Source: Sinorhizobium sp. 8-89
Lineage (GTDB): Bacteria; Pseudomonadota; Alphaproteobacteria; Rhizobiales; Rhizobiaceae
Length of the DNA stretch: 64,000 bases
Assembly (NCBI RefSeq): GCF_030124325.1
Contig: NZ_JASKLR010000013.1
Span: 62,001-126,000, forward strand
Reading direction: 5' to 3'
The translations under genes and the position numbers were made by a program. Each line of letters opens with the position of its first letter. Positions within the stretch are counted from its first letter, which is position 1. The notes under the pieces were generated by a model. The model worked only from the letters and a program-made list of their open reading frames with translations. It was not told where the DNA came from and searched no databases. Below, in pieces: positions 26,508 to 35,677 of the stretch.

Positions 26508-26829
26508 CATGGTAGCGGAGATGGTGCGGGTAAGGCGCCGCGCTCTTCGGCGACTGGCCTTGGAGCGGGATCCGATCAGATTGCAGTGGCGACGATCGGG
26601 GACGCGGGTGTTAATGGGGGAGATTGAGGAGGCACCGTATTCCACGGCCATTTCACGCCGCGAAGTTGGCTCTGCCGACGAGAGGGAATGGGAAGCCCGC
26701 ACCTTCTCCCCCCTTGTGGGGGAGATGCCCGGCAGGGCAGAGGGGGGTGCAGTTCGCCGCGGCTCTGAGAGGCTGCGACACGCGAACGCCGACAGTTGCT
26801 GTAACGATCCGATTACACGGGGTATCGCT
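26508..26829. other. 322-base gene-free region between convergent genes
   Basis: No convincing gene is present. The right part holds the GC-rich double-hairpin repeat at 26704-26745. The rest has no conserved motif I recognise. Confidence 0.5.
26704..26745. repeat. GC-rich double-hairpin intergenic repeat
   Basis: CTCCCCC (26706-26712) pairs with GGGGGAG (26718-26724), and GCCC (26727-26730) with GGGC (26735-26738). The order, a C-run/G-run hairpin followed by a GGCAGG-type hairpin and a G run, resembles the intergenic palindromic repeats abundant in rhizobial genomes. Only one copy lies in this window, so repeat status rests on recalled knowledge. Confidence 0.55.
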
Positions 26830-27573
26830 CTAGAGGTCCCCGTGGGATCCCGTGATGCGGGCCCGCGATTCCGTCAGGTGATAGCGCATGTAGAGACGTG
26901 CGAGCTCGCTGTTCTGGCCGGAAATCGCCGTGAATATCTTGCGGTGCTCTTCGAGAACGCGTCGCCGCCGGTCCTCCGAGCCTTGCCGCGTCAGGCTGAG
27001 CGCCATGCGCATCGAGCCCCGCAGAATATCGCCGAGCTCTTCCAGGAGGCGCGGGAAAAGCTCGTTGCCCGCCGCCGCGGCGACCGCAAGATGGAAAGCG
27101 AAGTCCTCCTCCCAACCCGTCTCGCCGCGGGCAAAGGCGCCCTCCAGCGCGGCAAGCGCTTCGCCGATCTGGTTGAGCTGGCCCTTGGTGCGGCGCATCG
27201 CGGCCAGTCCCGCGCACTCCGTTTCGAGTGCCAACCGCGGCTCGAAGGCCCTGAGATAGCTCGCGATTTCCGCCGAGGCTGCGAAATCGGTCAGCTTGTT
27301 GGACGGGCGCGACTTGACGAAGGTGCCGATGCCCTGGCGCGAAACGACGAGGCCGTCCGCCTGCAGCCGCATCAGCGCCTCACGCACGACCGGCCGGGAA
27401 ACCTGGAAGTCGTGGCAGATCCGCGCTTCGGACGGCAGCTTCGCTCCCTCGGCCATCTGGCCGCTTGCGATCTGCTCGAGGATTTGGCCGTAAAGGACAT
27501 CCGCAAGCCGCTCCCGCCGCGCCGGTTTGAGTTTCAACATCACGTCGTTCAAGGGTTTGCTTTCGCCTGTCAT
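26830..27573 (-). CDS. GntR family (FCD subfamily) transcriptional regulator
   Basis: This protein of about 247 residues has a winged helix (about 20-90; PSEARICHDFQVSRPVVREA) and an FCD domain (about 105-240) with FAFHLAVAAAAGN and EEHRKIFTAI as likely His-containing metal-site segments. Start 27573 follows TCGGAAAA. It diverges from the IlvD/Edd-type dehydratase with only 56 bases between starts and converges on the DHDPS gene. It is probably the repressor of this sugar-acid block and a candidate binder of the palindromes at 10896 and 25509. Confidence 0.85.
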   Translation of the reverse strand: MTGESKPLNDVMLKLKPARRERLADVLYGQILEQIASGQMAEGAKLPSEARICHDFQVSRPVVREALMRLQADGLVVSRQGIGTFVKSRPSNKLTDFAASAEIASYLRAFEPRLALETECAGLAAMRRTKGQLNQIGEALAALEGAFARGETGWEEDFAFHLAVAAAAGNELFPRLLEELGDILRGSMRMALSLTRQGSEDRRRRVLEEHRKIFTAISGQNSELARLYMRYHLTESRARITGSHGDL

Positions 27574-27629
27574 TTTTCCGAACAGGTGCAATCTAGCCGA
27601 CCCGCCCGGGAATGCAAAGGAGGTGACCG

Positions 27630-29354
27630 ATGACCAAGCGCAAGAAGCCGGAGGATTTTCGAAGTTTTCGCTGGTTCGGCGTCAAGGACCTGCGCTCCTT
27701 CGGCCACAGGTCCCGGCTTTATCAGATGGGCTATGATCATGCGGAGCTCGCGAACAAGCCGGTCATCGCGATCATCAATACCTGGAGCGACATCAATCCG
27801 TGCCACACGCATTTGCGCGCGCGGGCCGAGGAGGTGAAGCGCGGCGTCTGGCAAGCGGGCGGGTTTCCGATCGAGCTGCCGGCAATGTCGCTGGCCGAAA
27901 CCTACGTAAAGCCGACGACGATGCTTTACCGCAACTTCCTGGCGATGGAAGTTGAGGAGCTCATTCGCTCGCATCCCGTCGATGGCGTCGTACTGCTTGC
28001 GGGCTGCGACAAGACCACGCCAGCGACGATCATGGGGGCGATCCAGGTCGACCTTCCGACGATCTTCGTGCCGGCAGGACCGATGCTGCGCGGTACCTAT
28101 CGCGGTCAGCCCCTGGGTTCTGGCTCCGATGTCTGGAAATACTGGGCGGAGAAAGAGGCCGGGCGCATCACCGAGCACGAATGGAGCGTCATGGAGCGCG
28201 GCATCGCCCGTTCTTTCGGAACCTGCATGACCATGGGTACCGCCTCGACGATGACGGCGCTCGCCGACACGCTGGGCCTTTCACTGCCGGGCGCGTCGGC
28301 CATTCCGGCTGCCGATGCCGGCCATTCGCGCATGGCCGCGCTGTCGGGGGCGCGCATCGTCGAAATGGTCTTCGAGGACCTGAAACCGTCGGATCTGCTG
28401 ACGGCCAAGGCGTTTGAAAACGCATTGACCGTGCATATGGCGATGGCGGGCTCGACCAATGCAATGATTCATCTGATTGCGATGGCGCGGCGATGCGGCG
28501 TTCATCTGACCTTGGACGATTTCGATCGCATGTCGGAGAAGGTCCCGGTTCTCTGCAACATTCGCCCGACCGGCGAATTCCTGATGGAGGACTTTTACTA
28601 CGCCGGCGGACTGCCGGCGTTGTGGAAGCAGCTGGAGCCGCTGCTGCATCTCGAAGAACGCAACGTGATCGGCAGCATCGGCGAGGCGATCCGCGAGATC
28701 GAAGTTCATCTGCCGAACGTAATCCGGCCGCTCGAGAATCCCGTCGCCGCATGCGGCGGCACGGCGATTCTCAAGGGAAATCTCGCGCCGCAGGGATGCG
28801 TCATGAAGCCCGCCGCGGCCGATCCCGCGCTTCTCAAGCACCGCGGGCCGGCACTCGTCTTCGATGACTACGACACGATGATGGAGGCGGTGAACGACGA
28901 GGATCTCGACGTCACCGCCGACACGGTTCTTATCCTGCGCAATGCCGGCCCCGTCGGCGGACCGGGCATGCCGGAGTGGGGAATGCTTCCGATTCCGAAA
29001 AAGCTCCTGAAACAGGGCGTGCGCGACATGGTGCGCATTTCCGACGCCCGCATGAGCGGCACCAGCTACGGCGCCTGCATCCTGCATGTGGCGCCGGAGT
29101 CTTACGTCGGCGGGCCGCTGGCGGCGGTCCGCAATGGCGACATCATCGCTCTCGACGTCGCCAATCGGACGCTCACGCTGGAGGTCGATGCGGCGGAGAT
29201 CGCGCGCAGGCTTTCCGAATGGCGTCCGCCGGAGCGCGACTATTCGAGAGGCTTTCTGAAAATGCATGCGGAGCATATTCAACAGGCGCCCGAAGGCTGC
29301 GACTTCACCTTCCTGCAATCGCCCCATAAGCTGCCCGAACCGGAAATTCATTGA
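27630..29354 (+). CDS. IlvD/Edd family dehydratase, probably L-arabinonate/aldonate dehydratase
   Basis: This 574-residue protein follows AAGGAGG. Three conserved cysteines typical of the Fe-S cluster site are in INPCHTHL (about 59), LAGCDKTTP (about 127) and FGTCMTMG (about 198). Length and sequence fit the sugar-acid dehydratases (L-arabinonate, D-xylonate) better than IlvD itself. They convert an aldonate to a 2-keto-3-deoxy acid in the cytoplasm. Lactonase and DHDPS-family genes nearby supply the steps before and after, and the frameshifted uronate dehydrogenase gene follows by 14 bases. Confidence 0.87.
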   Translation: MTKRKKPEDFRSFRWFGVKDLRSFGHRSRLYQMGYDHAELANKPVIAIINTWSDINPCHTHLRARAEEVKRGVWQAGGFPIELPAMSLAETYVKPTTMLYRNFLAMEVEELIRSHPVDGVVLLAGCDKTTPATIMGAIQVDLPTIFVPAGPMLRGTYRGQPLGSGSDVWKYWAEKEAGRITEHEWSVMERGIARSFGTCMTMGTASTMTALADTLGLSLPGASAIPAADAGHSRMAALSGARIVEMVFEDLKPSDLLTAKAFENALTVHMAMAGSTNAMIHLIAMARRCGVHLTLDDFDRMSEKVPVLCNIRPTGEFLMEDFYYAGGLPALWKQLEPLLHLEERNVIGSIGEAIREIEVHLPNVIRPLENPVAACGGTAILKGNLAPQGCVMKPAAADPALLKHRGPALVFDDYDTMMEAVNDEDLDVTADTVLILRNAGPVGGPGMPEWGMLPIPKKLLKQGVRDMVRISDARMSGTSYGACILHVAPESYVGGPLAAVRNGDIIALDVANRTLTLEVDAAEIARRLSEWRPPERDYSRGFLKMHAEHIQQAPEGCDFTFLQSPHKLPEPEIH

Positions 29355-29368
29355 CACGGGTGGGACGG

Positions 29369-30167
29369 ATGACGACGCGACTGCTGGTGACGGGAGCAGG
29401 AGGTGCCCTGGGCTGCCATGTCCGGCAGGGTTTGAAAGGCTGCGCGCAGGTCCGCCGCCTATCGGATATCGTCGATCTTCCCCCTGCCGAGGACGGTGAG
29501 GAGGTGGTCCGGTGCGACCTCGCCGACCGGCAGGCCGTCGATGATCTCACGCGCGACTGCGACACGATCCTGCATCTTGGCGCGATCTCCGTCGAAACCC
29601 ACTTCGACGCGCTGCTCCAAGCCAATATTCTCGGCACTTACACTTTACGAGGCGGCGCGAAAGGCGGCCGTCAGGCGCATCATCTTCGCGAGCACCAACC
29701 ATGTCACCGGCTTTCATCGCATCGGGCAGACGCTCGACCACATGTCGCCGCGTCGGCCGGACAGTCTTTATGGCGTCAGCAAGTGCTTCGGCGAGGATCT
29801 CGGCCGGCTCTATTTCGACAAGTACGGGCTGGAGTCGGCTTGCCTCCGCATCGGCAGTTGCTTCGCCGAGCCAACGAACCGACGCATGCTTTCGACTTGG
29901 CTGAGCCCGCGCGATTTCCTGTCGCTGGTGCGCAAGCTTCTCGAAGCTCCGGCCATCGGCTACCTGATGCTGTACGGCGCCTCGGCGAACCGGCATGCAT
30001 GGTGGTCGAATGCGCACGCCGATTTCCTCGGCTGGCAACCGATGGACAGCAGCGAGCCTTACCGGCAAACAATCGAGCAGCGCGAGTACGGATCTGCGGA
30101 AGACAGCACGTACCAGGGCGGCCGCCTCGCGACAGTCAAGGCCCGCCCTACAGCGCCGCGCGTCTAG
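29369..30167 (+). pseudogene. Uronate dehydrogenase-like NAD-dependent epimerase/dehydratase, frameshifted
   Basis: The first frame encodes MTTRLLVTGAGGALGCHVRQ and continues to ANILGTYTL near 29646. The family then continues in the +1 frame: YEAARKAAVRRIIFASTNHV, then DSLYGVSKCFGE with catalytic Tyr and Lys, RIGSCFAEPTNRRMLSTW and GASANRHAWWSNAH, ending at 30167. The joined product closely resembles bacterial uronate dehydrogenase, which oxidises galacturonate or glucuronate to an aldaro-lactone. The break needs one inserted or two deleted bases near 29641-29648. Codon use is good on both sides, so the event is recent or a sequencing error. The last codons lie inside a 100-base repeat. Confidence 0.82.
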
Positions 30168-30252
30168 TTAGACGCGCAAAGGTCGCGGTAGAACGTTGAA
30201 GCTCTGCGTGATTTTGTCCCTAAATCCATTCCGATCAGGGAATCATGCAGCA
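30149..30252 (+). repeat. Palindromic intergenic repeat, copy 1
   Basis: It starts TACAGCGCCGCGCGTCTAGT, whose CGCGTCTAGTTAGACGCG palindrome is followed by GCGCAAAGG, and it ends ATCATGCAG. Copy 3 (59068-59168) begins with the same TACAGCGCCGCGCGTC and ends ACATGCAG. The repeat supplies the TAG stop of the uronate dehydrogenase frame. Its middle is more diverged than in the other copies. Confidence 0.7.
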
Positions 30253-30357
30253 GGGATTAGATCCTGCCGAGAGCCGGTCGTGGTTTCGAGGCCCGACCTG
30301 CTGCGTGTAGGCCGGACGGGAATGAGCTGTCCGAGCCTCGAGCCTGCAATCAGGCGT

Positions 30358-31644
30358 TCAGCCGGCGCGGACGGTCGCCTTTCCCTCGCTGACCAAACGC
30401 TCGGCAGCATCCGCGATCGATATGCGCTCGAAGGCGAGTTCGTCGGCAATCGGGCGAAATACGCGATGGTCGAACTCCGTCGCACCGAGCGGTGCCGGGG
30501 GCGGATAGCTGCCGACCTGATCCTTCAGGGCGTTGATGTATTTCACCGTCTCCGCTTCCGTCGGGTTGAGCTGTGGCAGTATTGCCTCGCGAACTTTCGG
30601 CGACATCGGCACGCCGCGTTCGACCCCAAGGATCTTGCCGGCATCGACGTCGTTGACGAAGAAACTGATGAACTTGGCGGCTTCCTCGCCATGCTCCGTG
30701 GTGGCGCCGACACTCCAGATCAGCGCAGGGCGATAATAGTGGCCGGATGGGCCGCCTCTCTCGGCTCGTGGCAGCATGCCGATGCCGAGCTTGCTCTTCA
30801 TGATGAGCTGGTAGCCGATCATCTGGTTCGAATAGGCCATACCGATCGCCGAATAGCCGAGCGCCAGGCAGTTGGTGTCGATCGTATTCTGGTCGAGCGT
30901 CTGGATGTCGGCCCCCACGGTGCCGCCCCGCTTGCGCAGATCCTCCCAGTAGGCGTACCAGTCCTTGGCCTCTTCGACGCCAAAGCCCAATCCGCTTTCG
31001 TTGAAAAGACTGCTGCCGCGTTGCCTGAGCCAGGCATCGAAGACGTAGGTGTAGCGCGCTGCATAGGGGCCGCCACCCTTGCCGGTGGCCTTCGCCATTT
31101 CGACCGCGATGTCAGCATATTCCGACCAGGTGGTGTCAAGCCCGGGAGGGGTGATGCCTGCTTTTGCGATGGCATCCGCGTCGTAGAACAGTGCAAAGGA
31201 ATTGAGACCGAGGCCGATACCCCAGAGCTTGCCGTCCACGGTCGTCAGCTTCAGCACATCATCGCCGAAGTCTTTCACATTCAGCACCGAAGCGATGAAT
31301 GGATCGAGGGCGAGGCAGGCGCCGCGCTTAGAGTAGTCCGAAATCGTATTGGGCTCGAGCTGGAAGATGTCGGCGATGGAGCGACCGGCCATCTGCGTGG
31401 CGAGCTTTGTCCAGTAGCCGTCGCCGCTCAGGCTCTCACCGACAACGGCGATGCCCGGGTTCTTCTCCTGGAAGAGCTTGGCAACGCTCAATGTTCGCTT
31501 GGAGCGATCGTTGGAGCCCCACCACATGGCGCGCAGGTTAACGTTTTCCGCCGCAAATGTCGGCCGGAGGCTACCCTGGCCGAGCGCAACGCCAGCAGTC
31601 GCGCCGGCTGCGCCGAGCATGAATGTGCGTCGATTGATTAGCAT
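30358..31644 (-). CDS. ABC transporter extracellular binding protein, Tat-type signal, orphan
   Basis: This 428-residue protein starts MLINRRTFMLGAAGATAGVA after GGGAGAA; NRRTFM is a twin-arginine signal. The mature N-terminus NLRAMWWGSNDRSKRTLS parallels RLRLLWWGSQTRADRTNK of the protein at 16626, and both have ILGVERGVP near the end and identical lengths. No permease or ATPase gene adjoins it. It diverges from a LacI-type regulator, so it is probably induced by the same ligand and may use permeases encoded elsewhere, perhaps those at 17917-18866. Confidence 0.87.
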   Translation of the reverse strand: MLINRRTFMLGAAGATAGVALGQGSLRPTFAAENVNLRAMWWGSNDRSKRTLSVAKLFQEKNPGIAVVGESLSGDGYWTKLATQMAGRSIADIFQLEPNTISDYSKRGACLALDPFIASVLNVKDFGDDVLKLTTVDGKLWGIGLGLNSFALFYDADAIAKAGITPPGLDTTWSEYADIAVEMAKATGKGGGPYAARYTYVFDAWLRQRGSSLFNESGLGFGVEEAKDWYAYWEDLRKRGGTVGADIQTLDQNTIDTNCLALGYSAIGMAYSNQMIGYQLIMKSKLGIGMLPRAERGGPSGHYYRPALIWSVGATTEHGEEAAKFISFFVNDVDAGKILGVERGVPMSPKVREAILPQLNPTEAETVKYINALKDQVGSYPPPAPLGATEFDHRVFRPIADELAFERISIADAAERLVSEGKATVRAG

Positions 31645-31757
31645 GCGAGTTCTCCCTCTCGTTACCTGCCTCGCGCTCTCCTCCAGCGTCCGGCAGACCA
31701 AAGTTCAGCGACAAGATTATGCAAAAATCTTAATCGTGCAAGAAATTGTTTCTCTCT

Positions 31758-31769
31758 TGCAAATTTGCA
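31758..31769. promoter_or_regulatory. Candidate LacI-type operator TGCAAATTTGCA
   Basis: A perfect 12-base palindrome lies between the divergent binding-protein and LacI genes, 23 bases before the regulator start. TGCAA-type half-sites also occur at about 31720 and 31737. Position and symmetry fit a LacI-family operator controlling both directions. Confidence 0.55.
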
Positions 31770-31791
31770 TGAGTTGCGTAGTCTTTGCGGT

Positions 31792-32820
31792 ATGAGCGAC
31801 GCACCGACGAAACGATTCCGCCAATCCGACATCGCAAGCCGCGCCGGGGTTTCGGTTTCCACCGTCTCGCGTGTTCTCGCGAACGAACCGGGCATAAGCG
31901 AAGACGTGCGCCGACAGATCCTCAAGGTGGCCGGCGACCTCGGTTATCCGTTGAAGGCGGGCCCGAAGGCGAGCCCCGGGACATTGGCGCTGATTGCGAG
32001 CAACGGCGTCACCGGGGGCTTGAGCATTTTCTACGAGGGCATCGTAGAGGGCCTGCGTTCCGAGGCAGCCCGGCAGGGCATGTCCTTTGAAATTCGCCTT
32101 GTCAACGAGGCGAAGGCGACACCTGAGACCGTCCGGGAACTGATGGCATCCGTCGGCGCACAAGGGCTGTTCCTGGTGGGTATCGACCCCGGAGATGCCT
32201 TGTGCGAGTGGCTGGAGAAAAGCCGCACGCCCGTGATACTGGTCAACGGCACCGATCCTCGATTACGCTTCGACGGCGTCTCGCCATCGAACTTCTTTGG
32301 CGCCCATGCCGCGACACGGCGGCTGCTCGATGCCGGCCATCGCCGCATCCTCCATCTGACCGGGTCGCATCGGCAGACGATCCGTGAACGCATACGCGGT
32401 TTCGAAGCAGCAGTCGCCTCAGTGGACGGAGGCGAGGTGCGTGTCATCCGCTTGCCGTTCGAAAACAATTCGAGCGTCGAGGCGCATGCGGCGACACTCG
32501 CGGCGCTCAAGCAGGACCCCGGTTTCTCGGCCGCCTTCTGCATGAACGACTTTGTCGCCGTCGGTGTTCTGGAAGCAGTCACCGAGATCGGCCTCCGTGT
32601 GCCCGAGGATTTCGCGATCGTCGGCTTCGACGACCTGCCCTGCGCCGAGATGGCCAGCCCCCGTATTGCGACGATGCGTGTCGACCGCGTGGCCCTCGGC
32701 AGCGAGGCGATCGGCATGATGCGCTTCCGCTTCTGTCACTCGGAAGCGCCCGCCCGGCACGTCTCTCACGCCGTCGTCCCGGTGAGCGGCGGCACATTAG
32801 GCGAAGGACAGCGCTCATGA
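31792..32820 (+). CDS. LacI family transcriptional regulator
   Basis: This 342-residue protein has a helix-turn-helix (RQSDIASRAGVSVSTVSRVL, about residues 10-29) and a periplasmic-binding-protein-like ligand domain from about residue 65, including NDFVAVGVLEAV and FAIVGFDDLPCAEMASP. It overlaps the DUF2264 gene by ATGA. Being in the same operon as the enzymes it controls implies autoregulation. The ligand is probably the substrate of the DUF2264 pathway. Confidence 0.9.
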   Translation: MSDAPTKRFRQSDIASRAGVSVSTVSRVLANEPGISEDVRRQILKVAGDLGYPLKAGPKASPGTLALIASNGVTGGLSIFYEGIVEGLRSEAARQGMSFEIRLVNEAKATPETVRELMASVGAQGLFLVGIDPGDALCEWLEKSRTPVILVNGTDPRLRFDGVSPSNFFGAHAATRRLLDAGHRRILHLTGSHRQTIRERIRGFEAAVASVDGGEVRVIRLPFENNSSVEAHAATLAALKQDPGFSAAFCMNDFVAVGVLEAVTEIGLRVPEDFAIVGFDDLPCAEMASPRIATMRVDRVALGSEAIGMMRFRFCHSEAPARHVSHAVVPVSGGTLGEGQRS

Positions 32821-34670
32821 CCTATGATCCCGCCAGTGCCAATCCGCTTGGCCGCAATCCGCTGGCGACGCGTCGCGACATGCAGCGCGCCCTGCTCGAT
32901 CTCTTCGATCCGCTGCTGCCGTATTTTTCCGAGGGAAATGCCCGCGTCCGCCTCGACGCCGCCGCCGCGCACTTCGATCGCGCCGCTGCTGACCTCGAAG
33001 GTTTCGCACGGCCTCTCTGGGGACTTGCACCTTTCGGCGCCGGCGGCGGCAACTTCGCCCATTGGGACCGCTATGCGGAGGGTATGGCCAACGGCACCGA
33101 TCCAAACCATCCGGAATTCTGGGGCAAAGTGAACGGCCGCGACCAGCGCATGGTCGAGCTTGCCGCGCTCGGCTTCGCGCTCGCGCTTGTGCCGGAAAAA
33201 CTGTGGGACCGCTTAGGCGGCAGAGCACGAGACAATCTTGCCGCCTATCTCGTCCATGCCCGGCAATTCGATTATGCCGACAACAACTGGAAGTTCTTCC
33301 GCCTATTCGTCGACATCGCCCTGGATCGGCTGGGCATCGAATACGACCGCCGCCTGACGAACCAGTATCTCACCGAACTCGAGGGGTTCTACATCGCCGA
33401 CGGCTGGTATCGCGACGGCAACGTGCGGCGCGTCGACCACTACATTCCGTTTGCCATGCACTTCTACGGGCTGATCTACTCGCGCTTCGTCGATGACGAC
33501 TACGCGAAGCGCTACCGCGAGCGCGCTCTCGCCTTCGCACAGGATTTTCGTCACTGGTTCGCCGAGGACGGAGCGACCCTCCCCTTTGGCCGCAGCCTGA
33601 CTTATCGTTTCGCCTGCGCCGGCTTCTGGTCGGCGCTCGCGTTTGCCGATCTCGAGGCGCTACCCTGGGGCGAGATCAAGGGGCTTTGCCTCCGCCACCT
33701 CAGATGGTGGGCGGATAAGCCGATGACGCATCGTGACGGCGTGCTGTCGATCGGCTACGGCTACCCCAACCTCCTGATGTCGGAAAACTACAATTCCGCC
33801 GGCTCGCCCTATTGGGCGTTCAAGGCCTTCCTGCCGCTTGCGGTCGGCGAAGACCATCCATTCTGGGCGACCCCGGAAACGCCCCTGGCGCCGCTCGACG
33901 AGGCGGTCGCCCTTCGTCACCCGGGAATGGTGATGATGCCTTGCAAGGGCGACGTGGTGGCGCTCTCCTCGGGCCAGGAAAACCGGCAGATGCGGTTCGG
34001 TTCGGAGAAATACGCGAAGTTCGCCTATTCGACGCGCTACGGCTTCAGCGTTGAGAGCGACGAACGGGGTTTTGCCGGCGGCGCTTTCGATTCCATGCTG
34101 GCCTTCAGCGACGACGGCATTCACTACCGGATGCGCGAGAGCAATGACGAGGTTCGTCTTGCCGGTGACGTCCTTTTTTCCAGATGGTCGCCTTGGCCTG
34201 ATGTCGTCGTCGAAACCTGGCTGCTGCCGTCGCCGCCCTGGCATGTGCGCGTGCATCGGATCACGACGCCGAGGGTGCTCGAGACAGCCGAAGGCGGCTT
34301 TGCCATCGCCCGACGAGATTTTGAGGCGGACGCGCTTTTCTCGGCAATGGGCTCGGCTTATGCCGTCGGCGAAGAGGATTTCAGCGGAATCCGCGATCTC
34401 GGCTCGACTGTTACGCGCGAAGGCCTGGCTCAGAAGGCTCCGCCAAATACCAACCTGATCGCCGCAAAGACGCTGGTGCCGCAACTGCGTGCCACCATAC
34501 CGGCCGGGGAAACCATCCTGCGCTGCGCGGTAATCGCAGTTCGCGACACCTCCGCCGTATCGGGCGAGTGGTTGAGGCCGCCTGGGGCCCCTGGCATCGA
34601 CGAACTGCACATCCTCGCAAGGCAGGGCGACAGCGTGAGCGCAATGGACGCACCGGGACGAATGCCATGA
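32817..34670 (+). CDS. DUF2264 family protein, putative glycan-degradation enzyme
   Basis: This 617-residue cytoplasmic protein has no signal peptide. The N-terminal two thirds is an alpha/alpha-barrel-like DUF2264 region with aromatic-rich segments (GRDQRMVELAALGFAL, YADNNWKFFRLFVDIALD, DGWYRDGNVRRVDHYIPFAM, SENYNSAGSPYWAFKAF); the rest is beta-rich. DUF2264 proteins occur in polysaccharide loci and are predicted glycosidase- or lyase-like, without an agreed reaction. ATGA overlaps at both ends tie it to the LacI regulator and a dehydrogenase. I infer action on an imported oligosaccharide. Confidence 0.85.
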   Translation: MTYDPASANPLGRNPLATRRDMQRALLDLFDPLLPYFSEGNARVRLDAAAAHFDRAAADLEGFARPLWGLAPFGAGGGNFAHWDRYAEGMANGTDPNHPEFWGKVNGRDQRMVELAALGFALALVPEKLWDRLGGRARDNLAAYLVHARQFDYADNNWKFFRLFVDIALDRLGIEYDRRLTNQYLTELEGFYIADGWYRDGNVRRVDHYIPFAMHFYGLIYSRFVDDDYAKRYRERALAFAQDFRHWFAEDGATLPFGRSLTYRFACAGFWSALAFADLEALPWGEIKGLCLRHLRWWADKPMTHRDGVLSIGYGYPNLLMSENYNSAGSPYWAFKAFLPLAVGEDHPFWATPETPLAPLDEAVALRHPGMVMMPCKGDVVALSSGQENRQMRFGSEKYAKFAYSTRYGFSVESDERGFAGGAFDSMLAFSDDGIHYRMRESNDEVRLAGDVLFSRWSPWPDVVVETWLLPSPPWHVRVHRITTPRVLETAEGGFAIARRDFEADALFSAMGSAYAVGEEDFSGIRDLGSTVTREGLAQKAPPNTNLIAAKTLVPQLRATIPAGETILRCAVIAVRDTSAVSGEWLRPPGAPGIDELHILARQGDSVSAMDAPGRMP

Positions 34671-35677
34671 CGCGCCCCGCAATTGCCTTTGCGATGCAGC
34701 CCGAAAGAACGCGATACGTCCTGACACCAGAGCTTCTGCTGCGGTTCGATGACCTTGCTCGTGTTCTGGATCAACAACCGATGACGGAGTTCGGCGACGA
34801 CCGGGCAAAGCGGCTGTTGGCTGAAGCGGAAATCCTCGTGACTGGCTGGGGCGCCCCGCTGTTCGATAGAGCGGCGCTTGCGGCGGCACCGCGCCTTCGC
34901 TTCGTCGTGCATGCGGCCGGAACGATCAAGGGTGTGATCGACGATTGCGTCTTCGACGCCGGCGTGGCGGTCAGCCATGCCGCCGAAGCCAATGCAGTGC
35001 CGGTCGCCGAGTTTACGCTCGCGGCAATCATCTTTGCGGGCAAGCAGGTGTTTCGGTTCCGTGATCTCTATGCCGCCGACCGTGACCGCACCCGCACCTA
35101 TCTCCTGCAGGGGCAGCCGATTGGAAACTGTCGCCGCACTATCGGGATTGTCGGCGCATCGAAGATCGGCAGACGGGTGATCGAGCTTCTTCGTCCGTTC
35201 GATTATCAGGTGCTGCTCTATGATCCGTTGGTCGGTCGGGATGCCGCTTCCGCCCTCAATGTCGAGAAGGTCGACCTCGATACCTTGATGGCGCGTTCGG
35301 ACATCGTGTCGCTGCACGCGCCGTCGCTGCCCGAGACCCTGCACATGATCGACGCGCGGCGGCTGTCTCTCATGAAGGATGGCGCAACCCTGATCAACAC
35401 GGCACGCGGCGCGCTCGTGGACGAGGCCGCGCTGATCGACAAGCTGAAGACGGGTACGATCGATGCGGTCATCGATGTCACGCATCCCGAGGTGCCGGAA
35501 AAAGACTCGCCGCTCTATGATCTTCCGAACGTGTTCCTGACCCCGCACATTGCCGGCGCTGTCGGCTTCGAACGTACGCGCCTCGGCGAAATGGCGCTCG
35601 ATGAGATCACCCGGTTCATCGAGGGTCGGCCGCTGCTTTTCGAGGTTCGCAAGGGCGACCTGGAGCGCATGGCATGA
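34667..35677 (+). CDS. D-isomer-specific 2-hydroxyacid dehydrogenase family protein
   Basis: This 336-residue protein starts by ATGA overlap with the DUF2264 gene. The NAD domain has TIGIVGASKIGRR (Gly-rich loop partly altered, GASKIG), the catalytic Arg is in NTARGALVDE, the Glu in HPEVPEKD and the His in LTPHIAGAVG. Such enzymes reduce 2-keto acids or oxidise 2-hydroxy acids. In this operon it may act on a keto acid released from the glycan product. It overlaps the TIM-barrel gene by ATGA as well. Confidence 0.88.
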   Translation: MTRPAIAFAMQPERTRYVLTPELLLRFDDLARVLDQQPMTEFGDDRAKRLLAEAEILVTGWGAPLFDRAALAAAPRLRFVVHAAGTIKGVIDDCVFDAGVAVSHAAEANAVPVAEFTLAAIIFAGKQVFRFRDLYAADRDRTRTYLLQGQPIGNCRRTIGIVGASKIGRRVIELLRPFDYQVLLYDPLVGRDAASALNVEKVDLDTLMARSDIVSLHAPSLPETLHMIDARRLSLMKDGATLINTARGALVDEAALIDKLKTGTIDAVIDVTHPEVPEKDSPLYDLPNVFLTPHIAGAVGFERTRLGEMALDEITRFIEGRPLLFEVRKGDLERMA

